Numbered from the stretch's first letter, positions 6,271-14,971 are shown. The stretch: 32,500 nucleotides of DNA from Balneolaceae bacterium (GCA_007123985.1 SLGA01000085.1:1-32500), one strand, 5' to 3'. Numbers and translations are program-made. Notes: a model not told the origin generated them from the sequence alone.

Positions 6271-7353
6271 TCAAACCAAAATGTTATTTGATCGGGTTAA
6301 GGTTATGCTGAATGTTGAACCAACCTCGGACTGACTTTCGATAAATAGCTTTTCTCCATGCGCTTCTACAATATGTTTTACGATAGCAAGCCCAAGACCG
6401 GTTCCCCCCTTTTCTCTTGACCGCGATTTGTCAACCCTGAAAAATCGCTCGGTTACCCTGTTCAGATCTTTCTTATCAATACCAATTCCCGTGTCTTTTA
6501 CATACAACATCAGCTTTTCTTTCGCCTTTTTGTAATCGGTTATGCCAATTTCAACATATCCTCCGGGTTTGTTGTACTTCATGCCGTTCTCAATAAGATT
6601 GGTTAGAATCTGCTTGATCTGATTTCGGTCCGCCTTAACCTGGATATTTTTATCAAAATCTTTCACGTGGATTTCGATATCCTCTTTCTGCGCTTTGTAC
6701 TGCAGAGTTTCCACCACATCCAGAATTACATCGCGCAGGTACATATCTTTAATATTCGATTTCATTTCACCTGTTTCAAGCCGTGAAATTTCCATCAGAT
6801 CATTTGTGAGAAAAATGAGCCGGTTCACATTTCTCATCGCCTTTTTTAAAAACAGTTCATTCACTTTATCATCGTGAACAGCTCCGTTCAGCAATGTTTC
6901 TATAAATCCCTGAATGGCAAATATGGGGGTTTTCAACTCATGAGAAATATCCCCAATAAACTCTTTTCGATAATTTTCTATTTTGTTGAGCCTGGAAAGC
7001 TCTTTGTTCACTGAATCACTTGCTTTCACCGTGCGATGGATAAGCATATCAAGCTCGTCTGAACTTTGCGAAAGGTCGCTGTCGTAATCATCAAACTTCT
7101 TGCGCGACATGTTTTTGACAATCTTATTCAGCTGCTTTAATCTCTCTTTATGAAGCCTGTCGCTTACAGCATAAACTACCAAAAAACTGATCATAAAAAG
7201 GCAGGCCGCCATCAGAAGTATCTGTTGCCAGAAGTAGTCTGTAACAATCCAAAGCAATCCCGCAGCTAACAGCGTAGTGAAAACTGCGGAGGAAATTGCG
7301 GTACGGAGTGAGAGTTTTGAGTATGCTTTTTTGTTGAAATCTTTGAGGCTCAT
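6271..7353 (-). CDS. Sensor histidine kinase, PhoR-like, without a periplasmic sensor domain
   Basis: 360 residues. Two membrane helices (about 19-38 and 45-63) are separated by only a few residues, so there is no extracytoplasmic sensor domain and the input must come through the membrane or a partner. A charged linker (65-125) leads to the H-box with H138 (FIGDISHELKTP). Then come the N-box (LTNLIENGMKYN), G1 (DTGIGI), F-box (ERFFRVD) and G2 (GGTGLGLAIV). All ATP-lid motifs are present. The start overlaps the response-regulator stop (ATGA-type overlap, 7350-7353), so the pair is translationally coupled. It is PhoR-like by similarity of layout; phosphate control is not shown, since no pst or phoU genes lie here. 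Confidence 0.92.
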   Translation of the reverse strand: MSLKDFNKKAYSKLSLRTAISSAVFTTLLAAGLLWIVTDYFWQQILLMAACLFMISFLVVYAVSDRLHKERLKQLNKIVKNMSRKKFDDYDSDLSQSSDELDMLIHRTVKASDSVNKELSRLNKIENYRKEFIGDISHELKTPIFAIQGFIETLLNGAVHDDKVNELFLKKAMRNVNRLIFLTNDLMEISRLETGEMKSNIKDMYLRDVILDVVETLQYKAQKEDIEIHVKDFDKNIQVKADRNQIKQILTNLIENGMKYNKPGGYVEIGITDYKKAKEKLMLYVKDTGIGIDKKDLNRVTERFFRVDKSRSREKGGTGLGLAIVKHIVEAHGEKLFIESQSEVGSTFSITLTRSNNILV

Positions 7354-8027
7354 TCCTTAAATCTGTAACCTACTCCTTTTACAGTCTCAATATAATGATC
7401 TCCAAGTTTTTCCCTTATTTTTCTTACGTGCACATCCACGGTTCGGTCCACCACGTAAATATTGTCTCCCCACACTTTGTTTAGCAGTGTTTGGCGATCG
7501 CGAACTTTCCCGCGCTTACTTGCAAGGTAGTAAAGTAGTTCAAACTCTTTTCTTGGAAGCTGAAACTCCTCCTTGCCTTTTATTACAAGATATCGGTCTT
7601 TATCAATTTCAAGATCGTGGACTTTCAGTTTCTGTATTTTTTCTTCATTCCCGTCAAACCGCCTTAAAACTGCTTTAATTCTGGAAATCAGTTTTGTAGT
7701 GCTTATTGGTTTTGTGATGAAATCATCCGCACCTTTATTCAGACTTTCAACTTCTGTTTTTTCATCGCTGCGGGCGGTAAGAAAAATGATCGGGATATTT
7801 TTTAGTTCGGCGTCATCTCGCATCCGGTCGCACACTTCAATGCCATCCATTTGCGGCATCATAATATCGAGCAAAACAAGATTGGGTTTGTACTCTCTGG
7901 CCATGGAGATTCCATCAAGGCCATTATCGGCTCTTAAAACCTCAAAGCCTTCTTTTCTCAGGTTATATTCAATCAGATCGAGCAGATCCTGTTCATCGTC
8001 AACTACAAGAATGGTTTGTTTCGACAA
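7350..8027 (-). CDS. Response regulator, OmpR/PhoB family
   Basis: 225 residues. The receiver domain (about 5-120) has acidic pocket D10-D11, phosphoacceptor D54 (LLDIMMP), the conserved Thr in FLTARS and Lys in ITKPIS. The C-terminal winged helix (about 128-225) has the PhoB/OmpR pattern ending in DRTVDVHVRKIREKLG...IETVKGVGYRF. It is first in a two-gene operon with the kinase at 6271-7353. An 8-bp inverted repeat (8062-8084) lies 35 bp upstream of the start and may be an operator or the 3' structure of ruvA. Confidence 0.94.
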   Translation of the reverse strand: MSKQTILVVDDEQDLLDLIEYNLRKEGFEVLRADNGLDGISMAREYKPNLVLLDIMMPQMDGIEVCDRMRDDAELKNIPIIFLTARSDEKTEVESLNKGADDFITKPISTTKLISRIKAVLRRFDGNEEKIQKLKVHDLEIDKDRYLVIKGKEEFQLPRKEFELLYYLASKRGKVRDRQTLLNKVWGDNIYVVDRTVDVHVRKIREKLGDHYIETVKGVGYRFKE

Positions 8028-8061
8028 AGCTGTAATAGTTTGTTGCGATTATTTAACGGCT

Positions 8062-8084
8062 TTCGTTATAGCAAAGATAACGAA
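8062..8084. repeat. Inverted repeat between ruvA and the response-regulator gene
   Basis: TTCGTTAT (8062-8069) and ATAACGAA (8077-8084), perfect 8-bp arms around a 7-nt centre. There is no T run on the minus strand, so it is not a standard terminator. Its place just upstream of the response-regulator start fits an operator or autoregulatory site. Confidence 0.5.
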
Positions 8085-8101
8085 CAAACATTAAGCCAAT
8101 G

Positions 8102-8695
8102 TTATCTTTTGCGGCTGGCCAGGGCCTGCTTCACAATGTCTGAAACGGAGGCATCTGCATTTTTTGCGGCAATCTGGTTCACCATCTGCGAAGAATCCCG
8201 CTTGCTGAACCCAAGTGCTTCAAGTGCAGAAATAGCTTCTTCATGGCGGTTTCTGCCTTCCGCCTTGCCTGAAATTACCGAAGGTTGCGATTCATCAAAT
8301 AGTTTGTCTTTCAGCTCCAGAACCATACGCTCTGCCGTCTTTTTGCCTATACCCGATATACCCGAAAGTGCTGATGTATTTTGCGTTACTATTGCTTCCA
8401 TCAAAGCCGGGGCCGGCATGCCGGAAAGAATGGTTAACCCCAGTTTAGGCCCGATGCCCTTTACAGTGATAAGCCGTTCAAACAGATTTTTTTCTTTTTG
8501 TGATGCAAACCCGAATAACCTCTGTTCACTCTCTGTAAAATGATGATAGATAAGCAGTTTTACCGCTTCGCCAGCGGCTGGCAGAGTGCTCAGTGTCTGG
8601 TTTGAAATTTCCACACCATATCCCACACCGTTTACATCAATCACGCATTCATTATCGCGCTTCCATGCCAATTTTCCGTTCAGGTAGGAAATCAT
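8102..8695 (-). CDS. ruvA: Holliday junction branch-migration protein RuvA
   Basis: 197 residues, the usual RuvA length. The N-terminal OB fold (MISYLNGKLAWKRDNECVIDVNGVGYGVEIS) is followed by the tandem helix-hairpin-helix domain with LITVKGIGPKLGL and LSGISGIGKKTAERMVLELKDKL. A flexible linker joins the C-terminal domain (EEAISALEALGFSKRDSSQMV), which binds RuvB. It forms a tetramer at four-way junctions and loads the RuvB motor. ruvC lies 97 bp upstream on the same strand; ruvB is not in the window. Confidence 0.96.
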   Translation of the reverse strand: MISYLNGKLAWKRDNECVIDVNGVGYGVEISNQTLSTLPAAGEAVKLLIYHHFTESEQRLFGFASQKEKNLFERLITVKGIGPKLGLTILSGMPAPALMEAIVTQNTSALSGISGIGKKTAERMVLELKDKLFDESQPSVISGKAEGRNRHEEAISALEALGFSKRDSSQMVNQIAAKNADASVSDIVKQALASRKR

Positions 8696-8792
8696 TTGCC
8701 TTCTCTGATATTATGCCATTAACGTTGGTTTAAAAATTGACAGCAGTCAGTTTACAGTTGGCAAATTTATAAACTGTGTATTGTCAACATTG

Positions 8793-9371
8793 TCAGTGTT
8801 CTTTTACCCTTTCCGGATTATCCTGAATAAATGCTGCCCAGGACGATTTTTTGTTGTTCTGATGCATTTTCTTCGAACCGCCTGTTGAATTCTGATTCCC
8901 TGAATGCGCAAAGTGGCACCACGCTACTGCAAGTGCATCGGTTGCATCACCGCTTAGATCATCCACGGAGATATTCAGCATTTTTTGCAGCATAAACGCC
9001 ACCTGCTTTTTACTGGCATTACCATTACCGGTTATTGCCTTTTTTACCGCTTTGGGGTAATACTCAGCAACAGGCAGCTTTTGATTGGTAATTGCAAGAA
9101 TAGCTGCTGCCTGTGCGCGGCCAAGTTTCAGCATAGCAAGAGGATCTACACCATAAACCGGTGTTTCTACTGCACACATATCCGGCTTAAACTGTTTGAT
9201 AATTTTGGTGATCTCCTCAAAAATATACTGCAGCCTCTCGGTATGCTCTTCCATCTGATCCATCCGCAGTACATCGCAGCACTCCACGGATAATCGGGAA
9301 TTTTTCTCAACAAGAATGGCAAAACCTGTTGCCCGAGAACCGGGATCAATACCAAGAATTTTTGTTGCCAT
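8793..9371 (-). CDS. ruvC: Crossover junction endodeoxyribonuclease RuvC
   Basis: About 192 residues from the ATG at 9371. A GTG three codons earlier (9380) is also possible, but MATKILGIDPG matches the family start better. RuvC resolves Holliday junctions by paired nicks. The catalytic acidic residues are visible: Asp in GIDPGSRATG, Glu in AVETPVYG, and the Asp cluster in DLSGDATDALAVAWCH. The C-terminus (after about 160) carries an extra Asn/Lys/Ser-rich tail that is longer than in E. coli RuvC and looks disordered. It is followed by ruvA after 97 bp, so probably one transcript. Confidence 0.94.
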   Translation of the reverse strand: MATKILGIDPGSRATGFAILVEKNSRLSVECCDVLRMDQMEEHTERLQYIFEEITKIIKQFKPDMCAVETPVYGVDPLAMLKLGRAQAAAILAITNQKLPVAEYYPKAVKKAITGNGNASKKQVAFMLQKMLNISVDDLSGDATDALAVAWCHFAHSGNQNSTGGSKKMHQNNKKSSWAAFIQDNPERVKEH

Positions 9372-9390
9372 TCTGCTCACACTAAGAGTT

Positions 9391-9427
9391 CAATTTCCGG
9401 CCTGATGGATTATCCTTCCGGAAATTG
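9391..9427. repeat. Inverted repeat between fabI and ruvC
   Basis: CAATTTCCGG (9391-9400) and CCGGAAATTG (9418-9427), perfect 10-bp arms with a 17-nt centre. It sits directly after the fabI stop on the minus strand and just before ruvC. There is no T run after it on the minus strand, so it is either a weak fabI terminator/3' stabiliser or a regulatory element for ruvC. Confidence 0.6.
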
Positions 9428-9437
9428 TTATTAAAAT

Positions 9438-10286
9438 TTACGCTTCATTCTCTTCATCGCCGGCGTAGAGCCTTACCAGTCCATCGATCATCTCTTCCGA
9501 GATTCCTGATGTAACAAATCCGCCGTCGTGATAGAGATTTTGCATGGTTACTTTACGGGTAAGATCAGAGAAAAGAGTTACGCAATAGTCGGCACATTCA
9601 TCAGCGGTGGGGTTTCCTAAAGGTGCAATTTTATCGGCAAAGGTGTACATGCTGTCAAAACCCTTTATACCTGTTCCGGCTGATGTTTTTGTTGGTGCCT
9701 GGGAAACAGTATTTACACGAACTCCGCGTTTTGCAAGACGGCTGCCATAATTTCTGGCGATGCTTTCAAGCAGAGCCTTGGCATCGTTCATGTCGGAATA
9801 TTTTGAGAATATTCGCTGCGCACCGATATATGAAAGCGCAACAACACTGGCTCCATCATTCAGTACACCGGTCTTTTCGGCATAGTTAAGAACTTTATGC
9901 AGTGAAATAGCTGAAATATCCAGTGTTTGATTGAGCCAGGTATAGTTCAAATCGTTGTACTCTACTTTCTTGCGGATATTGGGAGACATGCCGATTGCAT
10001 GCAATATAAAATCCACACCGCCCAGCTCTTCTTTGGTTTTGTTCATGAGCGCTTCCACATCCTCTTCACTGCTTACATCGCATGGAATAATGGGCGCGTT
10101 TGTTGCCTCTGAGAGCGCATCGAGCGTTCCAAGACGAAGCGCGATTGGAGCATTTGAAAGAACGAAATCGGCTCCTTCACGTTTACAGGCCAGCGCAATT
10201 CTCCAGGCGATGCTTCTGTCATCCAGCGCGCCAAAAATAATTCCTTTCTTTCCCTTTAGTAATCCATATCCTTTCTGATCAGACAT
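9438..10286 (-). CDS. fabI: Enoyl-[acyl-carrier-protein] reductase [NADH] FabI
   Basis: 282 residues of the short-chain dehydrogenase fold. It catalyses the last reduction in each type II fatty acid elongation cycle. The FabI-type nucleotide site GALDDRSIAWRIA (about 18-30) replaces the usual GxxxGxG. The SYIGAQRIFSKYSDMNDAK region supplies the Y-x6-K catalytic pair, preceded by the second conserved Tyr. RGVRVNTVSQAPTKTSAGTGIKGFD and LYHDGGF at the C-terminus are family features. It is somewhat longer than the E. coli enzyme (262) at both ends. 153 bp upstream without a gene separate it from the DUF5777 gene. Confidence 0.95.
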   Translation of the reverse strand: MSDQKGYGLLKGKKGIIFGALDDRSIAWRIALACKREGADFVLSNAPIALRLGTLDALSEATNAPIIPCDVSSEEDVEALMNKTKEELGGVDFILHAIGMSPNIRKKVEYNDLNYTWLNQTLDISAISLHKVLNYAEKTGVLNDGASVVALSYIGAQRIFSKYSDMNDAKALLESIARNYGSRLAKRGVRVNTVSQAPTKTSAGTGIKGFDSMYTFADKIAPLGNPTADECADYCVTLFSDLTRKVTMQNLYHDGGFVTSGISEEMIDGLVRLYAGDEENEA

Positions 10287-10439
10287 ACATCAAAGCTTTT
10301 TGGTTAATTGATTATTACTGAGGAGAAAATAACATGTTCGTCCATCACATAGAAATATTAAGTGAGATTAGAATATCGCAGGGTGCAACAGAATAGGGGT
10401 AAATGAGTGCTATTCCCTCCCTCCGAAAACTATTTATGC

Positions 10440-11309
10440 CTACCTTATCCGAAATAACCGGTTGATATTAAAGCCAAACCGAAACTCACGGTCAAAGAAA
10501 TTACCGTTCTCCGATGATATCAGGTAAGATTCGTTGAGTGCCCTTGAGGTGGTGAAAAACATTTGGAAAACATGGCCACCTGTCTCAATATCAATACCGA
10601 TACCAATGTTATTTGTGAGATTTTCCGCATCGGTAAGTGGTGGAATGTATTGAAATGAAAGTGCCGTTCTTGAAGCAAATTTATAACGACCACCAATACC
10701 AACACTGTAGTATGTGTTTATTTCGGGATCTGAGATGTTCAGCTCCGGTCCTGTGCGATTAAAATAGACCGCCATAGGTACAACCATCAAGCTGAAATCA
10801 CTGCTGAATTTTCTCGCAATAGGTAGAGCAAGACTGAAATTAAGCCGATCTGAAAATGAATAATCCTCATCCAAAAAACCAAAACTTGATGTGTTTATCC
10901 CCACGGAGGGCGCAATGGTTACAGAGATTGGCATCGAACCATCAGTTCGCTGACTTAAAAGAGCAATACGTGCATTCACATCATACACCTTGTCCATACT
11001 GGAGCGGCCAAATCCTATCGAAAAATTGTCACCAAAACCATACTCAAAACTAAAACGAACATTAGCCCCCTGATCCACCCCCCAAAGATCGCCGGCACCA
11101 CTGTTCACTTCACCAAAGGTGTGCATGATTGAGTAATGAAGTTCGCCCCGTGAAAGTGGCTCAACCGTGAAAAGATTGATATTTCTGGGAGCCATAAAGG
11201 TTAGTTCAACTGCGGTATCCTGTTCTACTCTCTCTCTTTGAAGCTGACCAAACAGTATGGAAGGATACAGTATAAGTGTAATGAGTACGATAAAAACTTG
11301 TGACCGCAT
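10440..11309 (-). CDS. DUF5777-like outer-membrane beta-barrel protein
   Basis: 289 residues. Signal peptide (VLITLILYPSILFGQ, cleavage near residue 22), then a barrel of short amphipathic strands: MAPRNINLFTVEPLSRGELHYSIMHTFGEV, FSFEYGFGDNFSIGFGRS, and a C-terminal FRFGFNINRLFRIR strand. The opening region matches my memory of DUF5777-family proteins in Bacteroidota, commonly found beside YceI and c-type cytochrome or Rieske genes. Function unknown. It is third in a minus-strand operon (Rieske, YceI, barrel), 30 bp after YceI. Pairing with a lipid-binding and a redox protein suggests an envelope electron-transfer or lipid-carrier role, which is inference. Confidence 0.85.
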   Translation of the reverse strand: MRSQVFIVLITLILYPSILFGQLQRERVEQDTAVELTFMAPRNINLFTVEPLSRGELHYSIMHTFGEVNSGAGDLWGVDQGANVRFSFEYGFGDNFSIGFGRSSMDKVYDVNARIALLSQRTDGSMPISVTIAPSVGINTSSFGFLDEDYSFSDRLNFSLALPIARKFSSDFSLMVVPMAVYFNRTGPELNISDPEINTYYSVGIGGRYKFASRTALSFQYIPPLTDAENLTNNIGIGIDIETGGHVFQMFFTTSRALNESYLISSENGNFFDREFRFGFNINRLFRIR

Positions 11310-11339
11310 AGATTTTTATACCTTTTTTTGATTGGTTTG

Positions 11340-11894
11340 TTATTCGCGGGGATATAACAAAATTGAAATGTTAACGGTCTGTTCCTCTGCAAGTTCATAA
11401 AAAAGAACACGAGGCCTGTCGATGTTATAATCATCGAGAAGAATAACCCAGCTCGCTTCAAGCAATAGCCCGTCGGGAGTTGGCTCAAGGGTTCCTTCAA
11501 CTTCTATTTCTCGCTCAACACCGTTAATTGAAAACTTACCGAGTGTTTTAACCTGTTGCTTTGCCTGATTTTCTGAATCAAAATCGGTTAACAAGCTGCC
11601 TGTAAATTCAGCAAATGGAAATCTATCCGTATTAAGATAGGTACTTCGCATATCCCGGTTTCTGCGCTGAATTCCTGTATCAATTGTAGTAAGATCTACA
11701 TAGAAATCAATCAGATTTTCGTCCAGGTCAATAAGGCCGGTAAGGTGATTGCTCACCCCTTTAAATTCAAGAAGCGGCGCAGTGGATATAAATTCAACAT
11801 ATCCGTCTTCTGCCATGTAGGCCTGGGCAGATACTTCATCAAACCGAACCAATAGAAGTGGCACCACAAAAAGCAAAAGGAGATATTTTTTCAT
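11340..11894 (-). CDS. YceI family periplasmic lipocalin-like protein
   Basis: 184 residues. Signal peptide to about A23 (SAQAYMAEDG). The YceI/lipid-binding beta-barrel pattern follows: VEFISTAPLLEFKGVSNHLTGLIDLDENLIDFYVDLTTIDTGIQRRNRDMRSTYLNTDRFPFAEFTG. YceI proteins bind isoprenoid or fatty acyl ligands in a hydrophobic barrel in the periplasm. Some partner with respiratory or quinone functions. It starts 2 bp after the Rieske stop, so is tightly coupled to it, and the DUF5777 barrel gene follows. Confidence 0.92.
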   Translation of the reverse strand: MKKYLLLLFVVPLLLVRFDEVSAQAYMAEDGYVEFISTAPLLEFKGVSNHLTGLIDLDENLIDFYVDLTTIDTGIQRRNRDMRSTYLNTDRFPFAEFTGSLLTDFDSENQAKQQVKTLGKFSINGVEREIEVEGTLEPTPDGLLLEASWVILLDDYNIDRPRVLFYELAEEQTVNISILLYPRE

Positions 11895-11896
11895 GT

Positions 11897-12388
11897 CTAT
11901 TTTTCTATTGTGATTTTATTCTCTTCAACGGTAACCGTGAACTCCGTAAGATTACTCGCCGCCGGGCCTCTTACCACACTGCCTGATGTATCAAATCGTG
12001 AGCCATGGCATGTGCACTCAAACAAATTATTTGAGAATTGCCAGTTGGTTGAGCAACCCTGATGCGTACATACACTTGTAAAAGATCGATACGAATCTCC
12101 ATCAACATTCACAATCAGGGTATTGGCTGCCGTGATGAGCAACCAGCCGCCCTGGCTTAATAAATCTGAAACAGAGTTATTTGTTAGGTCTATTTCGATC
12201 GTATTTCCTCCGCCCAGTATGGTGATGGCTCCATCATCCGAGGGAACTTGTGGAGGCTGCTCGCTTCCGGCATCTGTCGAGTTGCTGCAACCGTAAAATC
12301 CGATTCCAAGTGCAGATACAATACTTACCGAAGCTGCTGTTCTTAAAAATTCTTTCCTGCTGACTGACTTTCCTGTTGTTATCTTCAT
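11897..12388 (-). CDS. Exported Rieske [2Fe-2S] protein
   Basis: 163 residues. The N-terminus has a twin-arginine-like signal with RK rather than RR (S10-R11-K12-E13-F14-L15-R16), a hydrophobic stretch and a cysteine at C34 (GFYGCSN) that could be lipidated, though the lipobox is atypical. The Rieske fold has both cluster motifs: C107-T-H109-x-G-C112 and C125-x-C127-H128-G. That gives two Cys and two His ligands, with C112 and C127 placed for the stabilising disulfide of the high-potential bc1/b6f type. No cytochrome b gene is adjacent, so it is not obviously part of a bc complex. First gene of the operon with YceI and the DUF5777 barrel, divergent from the sigma factor gene at 12703. Confidence 0.92.
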   Translation of the reverse strand: MKITTGKSVSRKEFLRTAASVSIVSALGIGFYGCSNSTDAGSEQPPQVPSDDGAITILGGGNTIEIDLTNNSVSDLLSQGGWLLITAANTLIVNVDGDSYRSFTSVCTHQGCSTNWQFSNNLFECTCHGSRFDTSGSVVRGPAASNLTEFTVTVEENKITIEK

Positions 12389-12702
12389 GTGATTCTATTT
12401 TTTTGAGGTTATGCGATTAAATTCAAATTTTTGGGTTTATCGTTCCGCATTACCCCTCTTTTTATAACTACGAAATAAACCCGAAACCGGATGGTTGACG
12501 TTTATTTTTCAGGAAATCTCAAACCTCACCTACTTAACTTCATTGTGCACAATTGGTAAGGAGTGTGAGTGATATTTTTATGTTTCACTAAGAAGTGTCT
12601 GATTCTTTTTTTATTCTGTGAGCTGAACGTTTTACGATTGTTACGTTTTTTTTAGCAATAACAATCCGGTTACCCTCAACACTTCGTATAATTAATTAGA
12701 GC
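12389..12702. other. Divergent intergenic region, Rieske operon / sigma factor
   Basis: 314 bp without a gene. It must hold the promoters of the Rieske operon (leftward) and the sigma/anti-sigma operon (rightward). An inverted repeat GATTGTTA (12636-12643) / TAACAATC (12659-12666) with a 15-nt spacer lies 37 bp before the sigma gene start. TGAACG (12624-12629) and CGTT (12644) are spaced roughly like a generic ECF promoter, with a slightly short 15-nt spacer after GAAC. No RNA gene or ORF is evident. Confidence 0.5.
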
Positions 12703-13314
12703 TTGATCGTTTACTGGCTGATATACTTTATTGGATTTGCTTTCCAGTCGAAAGATGAGGAACGAGAATGGATGTATCTCGTGCAGAATGGTGATGTAGA
12801 TGCTATGAAAGAACTGTATCACAGATATAAAAACCTGCTGTTTGGATTGATTTTAGCCATCCTTAAAAACCGGCAGGAAGCCGAAGATTGCCTGCAGGAG
12901 GTTTTTACACAGGCATGGGAAAAAGCAGCTCAATTTGATGCAGCAAAAGGAAATGCCTATAGCTTTCTGGTAACCATGGCACGAAATAAAGCAATAGACA
13001 GAACCCGCTCACGGGCTTTTAAAGATGCTGATAAAGAAGATCACATCATCAACGATTTTACACTTACACCCGAAAGCGATGAAAATAATCCCCAGGAAAA
13101 TCTTGAACTTGCTGAACGGGCTGCAAAGGTAAAAGAAGCTTTAAAAAAATTGAATAAAAATGAGAGGCAGGTTCTTTACGTTTCTTATTACAATGGATTA
13201 AGCCAGTCGGAAATTTCAGAAAAGATGAATATACCCCTTGGTACTGTGAAATACAGAATGCGGCAGGGCATGATTAAACTGAAAGAGATGCTTCTGGCAG
13301 AGGATATTCACTAA
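12703..13314 (+). CDS. ECF-type RNA polymerase sigma factor
   Basis: Up to 203 residues. Region 2 starts near residue 20 (EREWMYLVQNGDVDAMKELYHRYKN) and includes the ILKNRQEAEDCLQEVFTQAWEKA motif; region 4 (about 135-195) ends in LSQSEISEKMNIPLGTVKYRMRQGMIKL. There is no region 1 or 3. The start is uncertain: the longest frame begins with TTG at 12703, and the first ATG (12772, residue 24) would cut into the start of region 2, so TTG or another non-ATG start upstream is more likely. The stop overlaps the start of the anti-sigma gene (TAATG), so the two are coupled. SigK-like by its RskA-type partner. Confidence 0.92.
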   Translation: MIVYWLIYFIGFAFQSKDEEREWMYLVQNGDVDAMKELYHRYKNLLFGLILAILKNRQEAEDCLQEVFTQAWEKAAQFDAAKGNAYSFLVTMARNKAIDRTRSRAFKDADKEDHIINDFTLTPESDENNPQENLELAERAAKVKEALKKLNKNERQVLYVSYYNGLSQSEISEKMNIPLGTVKYRMRQGMIKLKEMLLAEDIH

Positions 13315-14105
13315 TGGATAATCAGGAAAAACATACCGATTTCGAAGCGCTTTGTGCAGGATATGTACTTGGCGCACTGAGCGAGGAAGAAGTGACCTCC
13401 TTTGAGAAACGGCTGCTAAGTGCCTCTTCTGAAGAGCAGAAGCTTCTGCAGGAACTGAAAACTGTTAGGGATGAAATGGCACTCTCCGCCGGGTTTGAAA
13501 CACCATCTCAAGAGGTTGAAAAGAAGCTTTTCAATACCCTCCCGGAAAAAAAGTCTACCACACAGCCTGTTAAAAAAAGTACCCCTCTTATTCCCCTCTG
13601 GGCTTATAAAGCCGCGGCAGCACTTCTATTAATAGGTGCAATAGCCCTCGCAAATTTAAACCTCAATCTATCTGATACGGTAACCGAACAGCAAACTCAA
13701 ATTACGGAGCTTCAAACTGAACTTGAACGGCAGGATCAGTTATTAAATGTATTGGCTGCACGTGAAGTTACCTTGATTATGATGGGAGGCCTTGATCCAA
13801 GCCCCGATGGTTTTGGTAAAATTTTATGGGATCCCGAAAACCGTCAGGCCGTGCTTCAGCTTGCCAATTTGCCCACACCACCTGCCGACAAAGATTACCA
13901 GCTATGGCTTATTAAAGACGGGCAGGATCCAATAAGCGCCGGTGTGTTTAATTTCGAGCAGCCTTCAACCGATCTTTTCTTTAAAGTAGAGCAGCTGGAA
14001 GAAGCACCATCTCCTGTATCGAATGCATTCGCTGTTACACTCGAGCCGGCCGGTGGTATGCCACAACCCACCGGAGATATGTTCTTACTGGGTGCTCAGG
14101 AGTAA
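13314..14105 (+). CDS. Anti-sigma factor, RskA type
   Basis: 263 residues. The cytoplasmic N-terminus (1-70) has the RskA-type helix YVLGALSEEEVTSFEKRLL without a zinc motif. One transmembrane helix (about 96-115) and a short periplasmic coiled-coil (117-148) follow. The C-terminal domain (about 150-262) matches the anti-sigma-K RskA pattern, with VLQLANLPTPPADKDYQLWLIKDGQDPISAGVF and LEPAGGMPQPTG. It should hold the adjacent sigma factor inactive at the membrane until a periplasmic signal triggers proteolysis. It overlaps the sigma gene by one base. The signal and regulon are not shown by sequence. Confidence 0.9.
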   Translation: MDNQEKHTDFEALCAGYVLGALSEEEVTSFEKRLLSASSEEQKLLQELKTVRDEMALSAGFETPSQEVEKKLFNTLPEKKSTTQPVKKSTPLIPLWAYKAAAALLLIGAIALANLNLNLSDTVTEQQTQITELQTELERQDQLLNVLAAREVTLIMMGGLDPSPDGFGKILWDPENRQAVLQLANLPTPPADKDYQLWLIKDGQDPISAGVFNFEQPSTDLFFKVEQLEEAPSPVSNAFAVTLEPAGGMPQPTGDMFLLGAQE

Positions 14106-14134
14106 ACAGGTTTTACTCAAGTGCAATCAAAAGC

Positions 14135-14839
14135 TTAATATGAAACACCAGTAAAGAGATCCATCAAGGCGCGCCACCAATCCCACTCCGCCGCGAAATG
14201 CATCATTATCTGTTGGGTCACCATCAACCCGAAGGCCATCACGTAAGGGAGCCGGACTTTTCCTTTTCTTTTGTCATCAAAAATGAGAAGTAGCAGCACA
14301 ACATTGATAAGCAGGTAGGATACATGCAATGATTTACCAAAAGAGTCTACCCATGGTACATGAAACAGAAGTCTTGTTAATGCGGGTATCAGCGGGCCAA
14401 AAATAGTGCAGGCCATATAGCGGGCATGATATTGTGTATCTCGCACATTTTTGATGGCAAGTGCGTAGAAAAGAACGAACTGAATCAATACAAACAGATC
14501 GATAAACGCAAGCCTGTATGCAAGCGGACCGTAGGCAGGGTTGCTGAGCATAATATGCATCATCATTACTCCACCAATAACGACAAGTGGTACAACTAAA
14601 AATGTGGATCGGCCAACCATTCTGTGCAATTTCATTTTATTTAAGCGGTACAGCAGGGGCTGGATAATGAGTATGAGCATCCAGAGAGAAGCTGTAATGC
14701 CATGAAAATGATGAGCTGCTCCGGTTTCTCCAAGCCTGCTAAAATAGGATGGCCAAAACCCCGCCACCGTGACGGCAAAGGCGAGTAAAAAATAAAGGTA
14801 AGCTCTTGAATAAAAATTACTGCCCGGTTTTATATCCAT
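14135..14839 (-). CDS. Polytopic membrane protein, DUF2306-like
   Basis: 234 residues with about seven hydrophobic helices. Histidine motifs lie at helix ends: HHFHGITASLWM near residue 43 and KLHRMVGRSTF near 70, with YHARYM near 138. This spacing resembles small heme- or metal-associated membrane proteins of the DUF2306 sort, but the match is from memory and not firm. No signal peptide apart from the first helix. It is convergent with the anti-sigma gene (29 bp between the stops). Neighbouring redox proteins make a membrane redox role possible, as inference only. Confidence 0.7.
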   Translation of the reverse strand: MDIKPGSNFYSRAYLYFLLAFAVTVAGFWPSYFSRLGETGAAHHFHGITASLWMLILIIQPLLYRLNKMKLHRMVGRSTFLVVPLVVIGGVMMMHIMLSNPAYGPLAYRLAFIDLFVLIQFVLFYALAIKNVRDTQYHARYMACTIFGPLIPALTRLLFHVPWVDSFGKSLHVSYLLINVVLLLLIFDDKRKGKVRLPYVMAFGLMVTQQIMMHFAAEWDWWRALMDLFTGVSY

Positions 14840-14971
14840 AATTCCCCCCTTTTTTAAATTGAATTTGGACTTCCTTTACAATCGGAATTTATATAACTAT
14901 AAGCCATAATACCTGAACCAACCGGAAATATGTTGCAACCGCGATCTCAGGAGCAGAGTTTTATACTGTGT

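Noticed and set aside
7573..8543. Plus-strand ORFs of 173-175 codons across the response regulator and ruvA
   Set aside because: They are antisense shadows of two firmly identified genes and show Ser/Arg-rich composition with no domain.
10287..10439. Small gene or RNA upstream of fabI
   Set aside because: The 153 bp hold no ORF of note and no convincing hairpin. Probably only the fabI promoter.
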